From Amborella trichopoda (taxonomy: Eukaryota > Streptophyta > Magnoliopsida > Amborellales > Amborellaceae), in NCBI RefSeq assembly GCF_000471905.2, contig NW_006498549.1, positions 2,548,420 to 2,612,419 of the forward strand: 64,000 nt of DNA, in the 5' to 3' direction. Shown here piece after piece: positions 32,072-47,000 of the stretch (the stretch's first letter is position 1; every line of letters begins with the position of its first letter). The translations under genes and the position numbers were made by a program. The notes under the pieces are model-generated. The model searched no databases and was not told the DNA's origin. It saw nothing but the letters and a program-made list of their open reading frames with translations.

Positions 32072-35000
32072 GTAACCGCATCTAATTTCTTACACATGCA
32101 GACATTCATCACTGTTTTAGAATCAGTAGATTTCTGATCGATATACCTGAATTTCATACTCAGGTTGCAGAGAAACCAAGCATTGCTTTCTCCATTGCCT
32201 CGGTTCTCTCATCTGGCTGCGTAAGCCCAAATTCTTCAGTGCTTCTGTGTTTTCAATTTTCTACATCTTAAGCATTTAACTCACCCTGTTGCTTATTAGA
32301 AAATTCTAGAACTGCGATTAAGGGTTTCTGGCTCTTTTTCTTTGTTACCTTGTACTAGCATTTGGGAGGATGGAAAGTCGTTTGATGTCGTTTTTCTGTA
32401 TTTATATTTTTTATGGAGTTCTTATGAAGTGAGCATCCCATTCTTGTCTAATTCAATTGGAATCTGTGGCTAAATTTTCTGTGTTTTTCTTATTGCAGAT
32501 GTCAACTCGAAGGGCTAGCACAGACGTTCATGAGTTCGATGGATTGTTTCAGGGATTCAATGTGCATTATAAAGTGACATCTGTAATAGGGCATGTCTTC
32601 AGGTCTTGCAAGTCTCTCATACTCATTAATGAATTGATTCCGTAAATTTATACTTTTTTTCTTTGAGCTGCTGGGGGTTGGTGCTACGTTAGAAAGTTGT
32701 CTGTACTCTGTCCTTACTTTTGATTTTTTGATTTTTTTATTTTTCTCTCTTATTGTTGTACTTGATTTATTCTGGAGTTACTGCAGTGAATAACATTAAT
32801 TATTAGTTATTTAAAAGGAGCACTTATATGGTGTTATTTGAATGATTTAGTGAAACATAGAGCTAGTTTCCTAAAATATAATTTTGAATACTCAGAAATT
32901 TGAAAATATGGATAAAGTCTTTGCTGGCTTTCCAGACATTTGGATTGCTTGTTATCCTAATGCGTTTTCTTGGTCTCTCTTGGACTGTGTCCATGGGGCT
33001 CGGGTGGTGTGCAAGGGGAGTCAGCTCGGCTAGCGTTGAGTGGACTTGCTGAGTCTTGACTCGCCCTGGGATGCTAAATCTTATTGGTTTCGTTCATCCT
33101 TGGCTGGAGTTTGACTTGGTTTCAGCCGAGACAGAGAGGGATGAAGATGGATGGTTTGGCTAATTTGTTTATAAGCTTCGTATTTGCTACAAGTCTGGTT
33201 TGACATAGAAGATGAATATACAAACATGGTTTCCATGGGTTGCAAAAGGAGGACTTAGAAAGAAGTGAGAGTAGGTGTAAGTATTGCAACATCGTCCGAT
33301 CCATGTCATCATAGAGGAATTTTAGGTTTTACATTCACACTTTCTTGTACCAGTCTTGGTAAAATTCTCGAGTAGCCGTGGTTAATCAGAGAGAAACAGA
33401 GGAGAAAAAGAAAGGAAACAACACAGAGGAACTGAGATAGGGAGGGGTGCTTTTTCATAAATGTTCGAGGACTCGACTGGGTCAACTTGGACTCAGCTAG
33501 ACTCAGCTGAGTTACTTGGCCTTTGCAGGTGCCGAGGCAAGTATCCTTGCCAACATTGGGGGAGATCACACGTTTAGAAGGGGGGGGGGAGGGGGGGGGG
33601 GGAATTTCAACCTTAAGCTAGATTTTCACTAGATCTACTTAGATTTCAGGAAAGATAACTAGCTTCCATGGATTTTGTAGATCAAAGGTTTCTGCAAGTT
33701 TTTAACCCGATTTTGAAAATTTTGATGCTTCAAAATAGATAGTCAATCTTTGATGAAAATAGAAGCCTAAACCTAAATTTTTCTTAATCCTATTAATTTT
33801 TAGCTATTTATATTTTTCTGATTTATGGCGATCTTTTCCAATTTGTTTATTTTTCTCCAGCTTTTTGTGGACTCGGGCATGATTCGGGCTATTACTTGAA
33901 CTCACCGAATTAACTCAAAAGGGGCAGGGGTGGAGTCCCGAGCCTGAGCCTAATTTCTGAACAGTGTATTTTATTACAAAGCTTCTGTTCTATAGAATGT
34001 TATCTTGGCAACATTTTTCTATTTCCATTTTCTGTTGGCTGTATAGAATAGTTTCAATGTTCAGTTGTTTCCCCTCTCTCAGCTTAATGACTTCTGAAAT
34101 CTTCACTATTATGAAATTCTAAATGGGTTTTATTTCTTTCTTATCCTTCTTAGTGTGGATTTTCCACCTGCATATCAAAATTGGGAAACAATCAATCCAT
34201 TGGATCTTTTCCAAGCACCAATATTGAAGACAGAAGCCAACCCAAAGGTAACTTTTGTTCCTCATTATGGTTGAATGGCGTTTCCTCCTTTCCGTGTTCT
34301 GTCTTATTTGTTTTCACTCTTATATTCAAAGCTTAGGAGTTTTCTTTTAGTTATAATTTGGCATGTGTTTATTTTTATTTTTTTATTTTTAAGCTACTAT
34401 AAAACATTTGCGGGACTTTTTTGGCATGTATAATATATAACCATTTCAATAATGGTTATATATTAATATGGAATTGGCCCAAGTTTTATGGCTTGTGAGT
34501 GCTATTTTGTTATCTTCTTTTAATTTGTTTACTAATATTTCTATGCTTCCACTTACTAAAAAAAAAAATTTCTGTGCTTCCTGATTACTTTTCCTTTTTG
34601 ATGCATTGTTTATGAAACAATGTGTAGAGACTTCTTCTAATGGCCTGTATTGAAAACTTTCTATCGACAATGGAAAAATAATTTGTAAATTTTCAAAAGA
34701 AGTGTTATATTCAAAACATGGTGATGTATTGTTATTTCCTAAACTGATCAATGAGAAAATTTGTTTGTACATGGAGAAAGCAAATGAGCTTTTCTTCCTT
34801 CAAATTTATTTTTGACTTATAGACTGCAACTAATATTACGATGTCCTAGGAGTTATTTATTTGTTTTATTGTCCCCATTGAATTGAAGGTTTTTTGCCCT
34901 TGATGTTTACTATCGGGTTATTCTATTATGAGTGATGCTCTGACACCAGCTTGGATGCTTAGTGTGATATTTCTGATTTACTGAACATATTTTTTATTCA

Positions 35001-38000
35001 ATTATACTGGACTATATTAACTTTTTTTTGATATATAACAATGGACTAAATTATTGGATCGTACGAGTTTTTGCTGAATTCAGTCCCATTAATCATGACA
35101 GTGTTATTTATTCCTTCCGTTGGATCCAAATTCATTTCTGTTGAGTTCATTGACTTGGTCTAGTTAGGGTTAGACTGAGTCAAGTGAATGATTTAGTTGA
35201 GTCAAGGGAACTTTTTTCCTTTTTGAGTCAACTAAGTGAACCAGTCTTTAGGTCTAGCTTTTTGTTTTTTTGTTTGGTAAGCAGCAGGATTCAAAAACTC
35301 CATGTTATGATGAGGTTTCATTTCACCAATTCATGGCCTCCACCGCCAAGTCTTAGGTAAGCTTTTTCCATTCAAAGTGTCATATGGGACTTGATCCTAG
35401 AGCTTTTCAAGTTGAGCTGGGTTGAGTGGATCTTGGGCATCTCACATTTCATGATTCACTTGAGTTTTGAACTGAGGTCTTGACAATTCTCTACTATTCT
35501 ATGAATTATTTAAAGTTTTAAACAATAAAATCCTTTTCTTGTGGTGAGCATGGCTTTGGAGTAATCTTCCTAATGATGTTAATGTTTGAAGACTCAACTG
35601 CGTCCACAAGGTGCAAAGGCAAGTGTTGGTGTACGAAATCAGATTTGCAATGATATTATTTCTATAGTATTTTTTGTTACTAAATCACTAGTAAATGCTT
35701 TATAAATATATTTCTATAATAATTTTTTTTATTTATTGTGATTTGTGAATTTTTATTAATATATATTTTTCCTTGTGTTGGATCTTTCGAAATTGTTTCA
35801 ATCTATAAATAAAAAATTTCCATAATCCATCTTTTTAATGTTTCTTTCTATCCTTATGGACTTTTAATGCTTTCTATAACTGCTTTTGTTTTTACTGATC
35901 GTTTTTTATTTTTGGAAATTTTGATGCTTTATTTTGCAATTTTAGGCCTTTTTGTGCTTGTAAAGAACTTGCCCGAATTGCGCCGAGTCCTGAGCCTATC
36001 TCAATTTTTTAGTATTGGTGTGTGTGTGGGCGGTGGGGGAGGGGGGGGAGGAGATGATCTCATGTCACTGTGTGGGGGGTGGGGGGGAGATGATCTCATG
36101 TCACTGTGTCATAGTAATATAATGAAACCACACTTTTAAAACTCATTTTTGTGGCAAGGAAAAGAGCCTGGCTTAATTGGTTAGCACTTGATGATTTGCA
36201 ACGCTACGTCCTAGGCTCAATTCCTACCAAGGGTCGGGGTCCTATCCCCAATGTCACCAAAAAAAAAAAAAGGTTGTGGCATTTGTCTGACCCCAAATGT
36301 TGCACACACACTAGCTTAATTTCAATAATCAATCCTAAAAAAGATAAAATTCAATTTTACAACCTAAAAATGATCAAAATGAGTGTCCTCAAACAATGAA
36401 TCTAGATCATCCATTTCGTGAATTTCAAGATCTAGGCCTTTATGAAATCGAATCATTTTTTTCTTTTTATACATTGTTAATCTAGTGAAAATAAAGCTAT
36501 CTAAAAAATTTGTAAAGAAAAAAGATCCTTCCAAGGCCTAGATCTAAGCATCTCACTAAAATGGACGACCTGTATTAATTGGGCTAAAAAACACTTTTTA
36601 GGTTGGATTTCAAATTTTGCTTTATTGCAATTGTACATTAGAATGAAAAGAGTGTATATTTAAAATTGTGGTCGAACAAATTGCCCTAAAAATGATTTTT
36701 TAAGATTGTTTTATTATAGAACTATTGCATGAGATTACTCCCCATATATAGCATTTATTTTAGAAAATGCCACATTAATGGTGAACTTAGAATTACTATT
36801 CCAAAATTTATGACAATAAAATGTCATTAAAGAATAACTTTTTACCATAAATAGTCCATGTATTTGAGGAAGGGTATTTTTGTCTTTTCAAAATCCTTCT
36901 AAAACTCACTTTCAAACTTAAAAATATTTCTTTGACATTTGAACGATGACTCAATTTTAGAAGCAATTTAAAATTACAAATCTGTCCTTTTTTGAAAATT
37001 TCAAACATGCTATTATTAATGTAATTTATGTATTTGTAAGGGATTTTGTTGTCTGAACTTTGAGAGTAGGAAATTCTAGGTTCACTATTAGTGTGGTGTT
37101 TCCTCAACTATTACTCCATTGAATGAAGTAGGTAACTATGTGGAATTCTATGGAATAAAATAAAAACATTTTCTCTATTCTTTTATTAATTTATATGAAC
37201 TCTGAAGTTTCACTTACAAGTGCAACAAAACATTGCTGTAAACAAGAACTGAAACACTATATGAAACCATGGGTTTTTCCTTTTACTGCCACAGAGAATA
37301 GGCACAATCCAGCATTGGAAAAACAGCTTCGACTATAAATTTGAGTACAAACAATCTTCCTGGAAATTCAAATAAACAAGCAAAAAAATAACTGAAAATA
37401 AAACCAAATAGCGGAGAGGACTTACTTAAATTTGCCTAGGGTCACCCTTTAGGACTTAGTACTTAGTACTTTGTACACCCCTATACCTGATTACCTAACT
37501 AATAACACACTCTGATCCTATTTGCCATGCTGAAAATAAAACCACATAGGTGGGATCAATATTTTTGGGAGATTGAAAGAGAGCCACAGGCCCCAAACAA
37601 TCTTCCTGGAAGTTCAAATAAACAAGCAAAAAATAACTGAAAATAAAACCAAATAACTGGGAGGACTTACTTAAATTTCCCTAAGGTCACCCTTTTAGGA
37701 CTTAGTACACCCCACACCTGATTACCTAACAAATAGCACATTGTGATCCTATTTGCCATGCTGAAAATAAAACCAAATAGGTGGGATCAACATTTTTGGG
37801 AGATTGAAAGAGAGCCACAGGCCCCAAAAACTTGTGATAAGCTGTGTTTTATAGAGTAGGTTGAGGTCCCCCCAAGAAAAGGACCTCAAACCCTAGAGCT
37901 GTAATAATTATAATACTTTATATTATGAGTTATAAATTATACTAATTAACATGTATTATAAAATAAATAATTAACATATTAATTATGAGAAGTGATCCTA

Positions 38001-41000
38001 TAGGACCCTCCCCCATCCATGTGTGTAAGACTCCAAAGGGTCACCATTAAATTTGGTACGAATCTATAGAAAAGTCAAGTCTCACACCCATGTGATATCT
38101 TTTTTAAAAATTCGAGCCAACTTTAATGGTGATCCTTTAAGGTCCTACACACATGGGTGGGGGAGGGTCCTATAGGATCATTACTCATTAATTAATTATA
38201 TATATATAATAATTATAATGATTATACATACTAACTAGTGTAGCAAAGATGAGGATGTTGAGATGGATGAGTGGCAAGGCAAGAAGGGATAGAATCCGAA
38301 ATGAATTCATTATGGAAAATTTAGGTGTGGCACCAATAGGCGATAATATGAGAGAGAGTAGAGTTAGATGGGCTGGCCATGTGTGGTACCGACCCAGTAC
38401 AACGCATGTTAGGAGGTGTGAGTTAGTTAAGGTGGAAGGAAGGAAAAGGGCAGAGGGTAGGCACAAAAGGATGTGGTTGGAAGTAGTCCGAAAAGATATA
38501 AGGACTTATGGCCTCATTGAGGGTATGTCCTTTAATAGAGCATAATGGCGGAGCAGGATTCGTGTAGTTGACCCCAATTAGTTCTGAAAAGCCTATGATG
38601 ATGATGATGATGATGATGATACATATAGTTAATTTGTATATTATTATATAATCCAAATGTTTTCAAAATTAGCTGGTGTTAGATAGAGTATATGAAATGC
38701 AAATTTACTAATAATATGAGTAAAGGCGAGGAAATTGTTAAGATTGACGGTCAAGAAATACCAAAACTGTGCACTTCCAATTTCTTGGGTCCAACGAAGG
38801 AAATTAGGCAGCCTTGCCACCGAGGCAACTTTTTTTCCAAAACGCCTAGTCTTGGACATGGCAACATACTCTAGGGGGTCCATCTAGGTGCTCGCCTAGG
38901 TGCTCAAGGCGCCTGCCTAGGCGGCATAAAGGTGGGTGCCTAGGCCCCGCCTCGACCCTGGCAGAAAATGGCACTCGGTCATTGGGTAAAAACGTCTTTT
39001 TACCACTAAAAAGGGGGGAAAAGGGTTTTGGGGGTCATTCTTGCTCCCAAAAACATTTTTAGCGAAGTTTGGAGTGAGCAAAAACTCGAGAAAAACAAAG
39101 ATTTGAAGATTTCTAGAGAAGTAAGTATTTTTTTTTACCTCCTTGAATAGTCACGAAATTAAAGGATATTCATTCCCAATCTTTTTGAAGCTTAAAAGAG
39201 TAGATTTGATTACCAAAACATTTCGGTTTGGCCTGATATCGATTCTATTCCAAGATGGTTGTTATATTTCAGTAGTTTTTATTAGGTTATGTACTTTTTT
39301 TTTTCACAATATCTTATGATGTTATTCTCTGCTATTTGTATTTTTTTTTGCAATACTTTATGATATATATTTGATATATTATTGACTATTTGGATTACTA
39401 TTTTCCCAATTTGATCTGTAGTTTGGGTCTTTGGGAAAGCAATTCAATAAAAAAGTCCATTGCCCCAAACCGAATGAATATTGTTTTTTCTTTCTTTTTT
39501 AGTTTTATACATGACTTTACTTGTATGATTCATAAACCATAACTTTTATCTCCATAATTTTTTGTTTATTAGTTAGTTTAACAATTGCTTGTGAAATAAT
39601 TGCATGTGTAATATGTTTTTTTCGATTTTATGTTATATCATTGCAATTTTGATGTGTATATTTTTTACCTAGATTTATTTTTTGGCTTAATAAGAACTCA
39701 AGATATTAAAGGGTTAATGTAACAATTGTTTTTACTTCATTTCCTATTTGTAATTTTTTGGATGACCATTTTCTAAGTTTTTTGATTTTATCTTTTAATG
39801 TGGCTTTTTAGTTTAAACTATTTCATTTACAGTCTAAAGTCGTAAATGTTTATGTTTGATCTGTACTTCCGACTTCTGAACAATATATTATATACAAAAC
39901 TTTCTTATTAAATAAAAAATTCTATATGCAATAAAATGGTGGGAGGTGTGGGGGGTCCAACAAGCCACAAGGATCTGCCCCTTCCCTAATGCAGACTGCT
40001 TTTGTGTCTAGGTGCTCGCCTAGGCAGCCCAGACCCTTGAGCACCTAGGCGGTCGCATCCGTGTTTTTGAACCTTACTTTGGTCGATAATCTAAGAAAAT
40101 GGAGAGATTGAGGAAGATGTCGCACGTAGAATTAGAGCTGGGTAGGCGAAGTGGAGATAAACAACCGGAGTTCTATGTGATCGCCGCATATACCAATGAA
40201 GCTGAAAGGCAAGTTCTATAGGATAGCTGTGAGACCAACTTTGCTTTAAGGGGCGGAATGTTTGGTGTTCAAGAAACACGATATCCATAGAATGAGGGTA
40301 GGTGTAGCTGAGTTGAGGATGTTGAGATGGATGAGTGGTAAGATAAGAAGGGATAGAATTTAAGATGAATACATTCGGAAGAATTTAGGTGTGGCACCAA
40401 TTGTTGGAACTATAACATTCCAAGGCCTTGAAGCTAAGATTCTCTCGCTCAATGGGAGTGAGAGAAGATGATTTGGGTGCTTGGTGCATGGAAGCCTAGA
40501 ATGATATACCTTGAGTACATGAGGTAATGAGTGACTTCGATGGGGGAGAGAGATCTCTTACGGATGTGTGAGGGTGACCTCCAAGTCAAGGTTACATTTA
40601 TGTGGGTGCCTCATGGTTGGTGTATTTGGCCAGGGCTAGGAGAACCAAAAAAGAGTAAATAGAACCCGAGTACCTTTTGCGTGATGACTTTGTATAGGAT
40701 AATCATGACTCATGAGACATGATTCCGTGCCTTGATATGAGACTATCCTATGACATGTGTACTCACAGTCGCATAGGAAGCCACTCTTGTAATGTATGAT
40801 CCAACTAAGAAGACCTAGTGCATATGTGCCTTGAGAGGACCCTTATATGTGAGCATTTATTATGTCCATAGGGGTGCACCTGTAATCAACTATGAACCGG
40901 ATGATGGAAAGCTTGATTAAGATGATTTTGATGAAGCTAGATTATGCGTCCTTGCCATAGGCGGTGGAGCATAGGCTCGTTGGATCATTTCGAGATAAGT

Positions 41001-44000
41001 GGACCATTATTTCGAACTAGCTTAATGGAGTACTTCAATATGTAGATCGAAGTCTAGAGATCTCTTTTACATTTGTCCCATTTTATAATGATGATAAAAT
41101 ATGTATTTATCGTGGAGAATCATTCAGAGAATTTTTGGGAATTTTTGGCAAAAATGTGGTTTTTAAAATTGTTTAGGGGTAATTCCAAGTAAGGATAGCT
41201 TGTGGGGTGGTCCCACGTGCCACCCAAATGGCCATAGGGTGGGCTCCATGGCTCCCCATATTGATGATGGCATCATGGCACCATCACTAGTGGGAGTCCT
41301 ATTTTTGGAATTATATGATTTGTTCACTTAAGTTACAAAGGTTTTAATAAAACTATCATTTATAATGTGTTATTTTATTTTATCTCATAGGATTTTGACA
41401 CACATGTGGGATTGTTGGCATGTGCCTAGGATTAAGGCTGGCCATGAAATTATGATCTAAACCCTTGGTGTTAAATGAAATTTGTCCCTTGATCCACCTT
41501 TTGATGTGGCTTGATTTTATTGGCTAAACCCATGTGAGTTTCATGATATGACACATTTTCATTTTCTCATCCATGAGATATCATCCTAGTTGGAATTGCT
41601 TTTTCAAATTACTATAAGGGCATACCCTTATCCTTCATCGTCATCACCATTTTAGTCTTTTCCCAATTAATTCGCATCGGCTATATGAATCTTAGTTCTG
41701 CATTCTGCTCTATTAAAGGCCATAGCCTCAGTGAGGCCATAAGTTCCCATATCTTTTCGGACTACTTTCAACCACGTTCTTTTGGGCCAACCCTTTACCC
41801 TTTTCAGTCCTTAAACTTGAACTTGCTCGCACCTTCTATGGGTATACTGTTTTTTGTCTGCCCAACATTCAGCCCCATAGAGCAAAGCTGGTCTCACAAC
41901 TATCCTATAGAACTTGCCCTTCAGCCTCATTGCCCTTATCCTTATGATGTTTTATTATTTTCATAAAGTTTTATTGACAATTATAGAATGATAATGGGGC
42001 TTATGAGGAAACTTTCTATTGGGCGAGGACAATTTGGTAAAATAACTAATCTAGGGTTTTATGGAGTGATAATGGTGTGCAAATTACATACATTGATCTT
42101 GATGGCTAGGCATGTATGTGTGGTTAGGATCATAGCCCTCTCATGTGTTATAGATGAATAGTATCAAGGGCTAGGATTTCCTTACTCAAAATGCCACACT
42201 ACCACAAGTCTATATAAACCCTTGCTCACCCTCATTTATTACACACTTGTGAGCCATTCTAGATAGAGAAACAAGAGAGAGTGAGAGTTGCCTACCATGG
42301 CCCTCATGTTCCAGGCTTCTAGCAATCACCTCCTCCCTTGAGCCTCTTCCCATTTCCTTGGTGAAGCCTCTTAAACATGGTGGTGGTGCATGCTAATCTT
42401 TAAGGTGTATAGTCCGTATGTTCTAAGGTAACTATCAATACCATATTCTTTCTATTTGTTAGCCTTTTCATTATAATTTATGTGTTGTAATCCCTCTATT
42501 ACAGCAACATCTTTACCTCTAATACCTCATTACCTTCAGTTTTTGTGATCTTTCATTACCATCTTGAACTATGCATATGTACTCCATAGTAGGCATTGTG
42601 TAGTCTTTGGATTCTTACACTAGACATCATTTCCTTCAAGTTTTGAGCACCTGGTTTTCTCTGAGATATTGAGCGCTCATTTCATGAAAAACTAGTGATC
42701 ATTTGAGACTCATTTGCTGGAGTGTTGATTTGGAGCAAAGTCCTTGATAAATTGCCCCACTATACATTACTGTATGGTCATAATCCTATGTTCTAGGTAA
42801 GATGCCTTTATTTGGCTTTACCAAACTATTTTGTGCTTTAAAAGCTCATCGCTCTCTCTCTCTCTATATCTCATTTTAATCATAATTAAGTGGTAAATCA
42901 ATGACCATTAGCTTCTCATTTATGTGAGTGAGAAAGCCCTTGTGATTAGAGCCATCTGTGCAAATCATGCATGGGACAAAACTAAGTCCCTAAAAGGTTC
43001 GCCTATGTGACTTGGGCACAAAGGGTTTGATCATTGGCTTCCCATTGGTTACTTGCAATTTTATTTGCTGTAGTTTAGAGCTATTTAATGTTTTGTGCTA
43101 TGAGGAATTGAGCATATCATAGTTAGAACATGTTTGTCTTTATGTCTATTTAGCCTATTCCTTAATGTCATGATAAATTTATGGCCATAGGCCATGCAAG
43201 TTGAATTCGAATTTTGGCTTACCATAATCAAGTCAATTAGTCATATGTAAGTTTTTGTTTGATGGAGAAGGAAATTGGTCTTGAAGTGTTTGATGTAATT
43301 CAAAAGTGATGAGAAATTTGAGAATATATCGTGTATAGTGTTGTAAATATGAGTACTTGAGTACTTGCTTGAGTATAATCTTCTATTTATTTAGTCTCCT
43401 CTCTGTATCTTAAATTTGGGCTTTAACAAGAGACCAACTAGAGTTGTATTTTTATTTTCAAATGAGTATGAAGCTAGATTTGGTGGCTGAAACTTATGTA
43501 CTTTTTTCAATTTATATGAAAAATTTATGTTCTTTTGGAGCTTTTATGTTTTATAATGGCAATTTTTTTTTTTTTTTTTATCAAACATGTTACTTTAACG
43601 TGGCTAAGTACTCAAACACCAATAAGATATAAGATGAGAGAAAGTAGACTTAGGTAGGCTGGCTAAGTGCAGCATAGACCCAGTACAACACCTGTTAGGA
43701 CGTGCAAGTTAGTTCAAATGGAAGGCTAAGAAAGGGCATGGTATTGGCCCAAAAAGATATGGTTGGAAATAGTAAGAAAATATCTGGGGACATATGGCCT
43801 CATTGAAGGTATGGTACTTAATAGAGTAAAATAGCAGACTAGTATTCGCATAGACGACCCCAATTAATTAGGAAAAGGCTCTGGTGATGAAGATTATAAT
43901 ATTAGTTATTATATAAATTTTTTAGTATTATATAATATTACAATATAATATGATATTATAATATAATTTCCTATCATCATATAATGTTATAATACCATGT

Positions 44001-47000
44001 AATATTGCATTATTATAATTTAGTTATAGGTAATAATTATATACAATATAATAATTTATATAATATAATGTTGTAATCATTATCTTCATCGTCATCATCA
44101 TCATCATCATTCTAGAATTTTTCAAATTAATTGGGGTCAGCTACATGAATCCTGATTCTCCATTCTGCTCTATTAAAGGCCATATCCTCAATGGGGCCAC
44201 AAGTCCCCATATATTTTTGGACTACTTCCAACCACGTCCTTTTGGGCCTATTCCTTGTCCTTTTCAGTCCTTTTACTTGAGCTAATTCGCACCTCCTAAC
44301 AGGTGCTGTACTTGGTCGATGCCACATATGGCCAACCCACTAAGTCTACTCTCTCTCATTTTATCGCCTATTAGTGCCACACTTAAATTCTCTCGAATAG
44401 ATTCATTACGAATTCTATCCCTTGTCTTTCCATTCATCCATCTCAACATCATCATCTCTGTTACACTCATTCTATGGGTATATTGTTTTTTGGCCGCTCA
44501 ACATTCCGCCCCATAGAGCAAAGTTGATCTCACTGCTGTCCTATAAAACGTGCCCTTCAGCTTCATTGATATGCGGCGATCACATAAAATTTCAGTTGCA
44601 CATCTCCACTTCGTCTACGCATCTCTAATTCTGTGTGCGACATCTTCCTCGATCTCTCCATTTTTCTAGATTATCGACCCAAGATATGAAAAGTGCGATC
44701 TGTTTTGTACTTCTTGACCATCAATCTTAACTATTTCCTCGTCTCTACTCCTATTGCTACTAAATTTGCACTCCATATACTCTGTCTTAGTCCGACTAAT
44801 TTTAAAACCTTTGGATTTTAGAGCATCACTCCAAAGTTCTAACTTTGTATTGACGTCGTTTCAGGTCTCATCAGTGAAAACTATATCATCTACAAACAAT
44901 ATGCACCACGGTACCTCATCCTATGGGTGCTTAATTAAGTCATTCATAAGTAAGACAAAGAGGTGCGGGCTCAATGCTGACCCTTGATGTAGACCTATTG
45001 TCACTAAAAACTCACTTGTCTCTCTACTAGTTGTTCGTATATTAGTAACCGCTCCATCATACATATCTCTCACCATGTCGATGTAGTGTCTAAAGACACC
45101 TTTCTTTTCCAACACCGGCCAAATCAAATATCAAGGTACTCTATCATAAGCTTTCTCTAGATCAATAAAGACCATATGGAGGTCTTTTCACTTCGCCCTA
45201 AACTTCTCAATCAGTTGCTTAAGTAGGAAAATAGCCTCAGTTGTTGACCTTCCTAGCATAAAACCAAATTGGTTTTTAGATACACTCGTTTTATGCCTTA
45301 GTTGTTGCTTAATGACTCTTTCTCAGAGCTTCATAGTATGGCTCATAAGTTTGATCCCTTGGTAGTTTGCACAATTATGTATGCTCCTTTGTTCTTATAA
45401 ATAGGTACCACAATACTTTTTCTCCATTCGTCTGGTGTTTTCATTGTTCTCAACACCTTGTTAAACAACTTTGTCAGCCAGTCAATGCCAATTTCCCCCC
45501 ATGCACTTGCAAACATCTATTGGGATACTATCTAGTCCTAAAGCCTTTCCTATCTTCATCATCCTTGTCAAAGCTTCTTTCACTTCGGACATCCTAATCC
45601 TACGAGTGTATCTATGACCTACGCCATCACTTGTACCAGCAGTCCCCTCTACCACTATGTTCCCATTTTATTCGTCATTGAATAATTTTTGAAAATAGAC
45701 TCTTCACCTTTTGTTGACCTCCTCATCTTTTACCATGACACTTTGATCCTCACTCTTAATGCATTTAATATGGTTTAGATCCTTATACTTTTTCTCTCTT
45801 ATTTTTGCTAATTGAAAGATATTTTTTTCACCTTGTCTTGTTCCCAGTTTATTGTATAGATTATCATGTGCCTTAAGTTTAGTTTTACTTACTATTTGTT
45901 TAGAATTTTTCTCTGCATTTTTATATTCTTCTAAGTTTTGATCATTTCTATTACATTGCCAAGTTTTATAACATGATCGTTTTTTCTAATGGCCTTCATA
46001 ACCTTATCATTCCACCACTAAGTTTCTTTATCAAAGTTTCTTTTCCCTCTTGATTCTTCTAAAACTTCGTTTGCCACTTTCGTGATACATTCAGCCATCT
46101 CATTCTATATTACATTAACATCATGTTCAAAGTGCCATTTTCCTTCTTGAACTAATTTATCCCTAAATAAGTCGATTTTCTCATTTTTTAAATTCCACCA
46201 AGTAGTTCTTGGATGCCCGTTACTTTCACCCCTTCTCCTCCATGTATTTATGCAGACGTCTATGACCACGAGCCTATGTTGGATAGTCAAACTCTCTCCT
46301 GGGATAACTTTGCAGTCTTTACATGATGGTCGATCTACCTTCTTAACTAAGAAGTGGTCTATTTGGCTTTTATGTGTTCCACTTTTGTAGGTTATTAAAT
46401 GTTGGTCTCGCTTTTTAAAGCAAGTGTTTGCTATTGCTAGGTTGTAGGCTATAGCAAAATCTAGAATAGTCTCACCCATCTCATTTCTTTCCCCAAACCC
46501 ATATCCCCCATGTACCCCTTCGTATCCTCTACTATCCTTGCCTACATGACCATTTAAGTCCCCACCTAAAAGGGTCTTCTCTCCATTTGATATGTCTTGG
46601 AGTATTCCTCCCAAAATTGTCTCTTAATTCTGTCATTCAATACTTGTAGTGCTTAAGTGCTAATTACGTTAATGATCTCTTCTCCTAATACAAGTTTAAT
46701 TAATAAGAGCATATCACCTATTCTTTTGACATTAACTATTTTATCTTTTAAATCTTTATCTAGTATTATACCTGCGCTATTTCTATTATTATGCTTTCCT
46801 GTATATCATAGTTTTTCCCATCTATTTCTTTAACTTTTTCTCCTTTCCATTTAGTTTCTTGTAGGCAAGCTATATTTACTCTCCTTCATCTCATTGTATC
46901 CACTAACTCCATGCTCTTATATGTAAGCGTTCCTACGTTTTATGTGGCTAAAAGAATCCTATTCTCTTGGACTAACTTCTTTATCCGCACTTGTCCAGGG

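Noticed and set aside
36157-36250. Functional tRNA gene
   Set aside because: Box A and B are present, but the sequence does not fold into a full cloverleaf with an acceptor stem; the A tail and flanking duplication mark a SINE.
38597-38624. (GAT)9 as an independent microsatellite
   Set aside because: It is the 3' tail of an RTE copy; the other copies end in similar trinucleotide tails.
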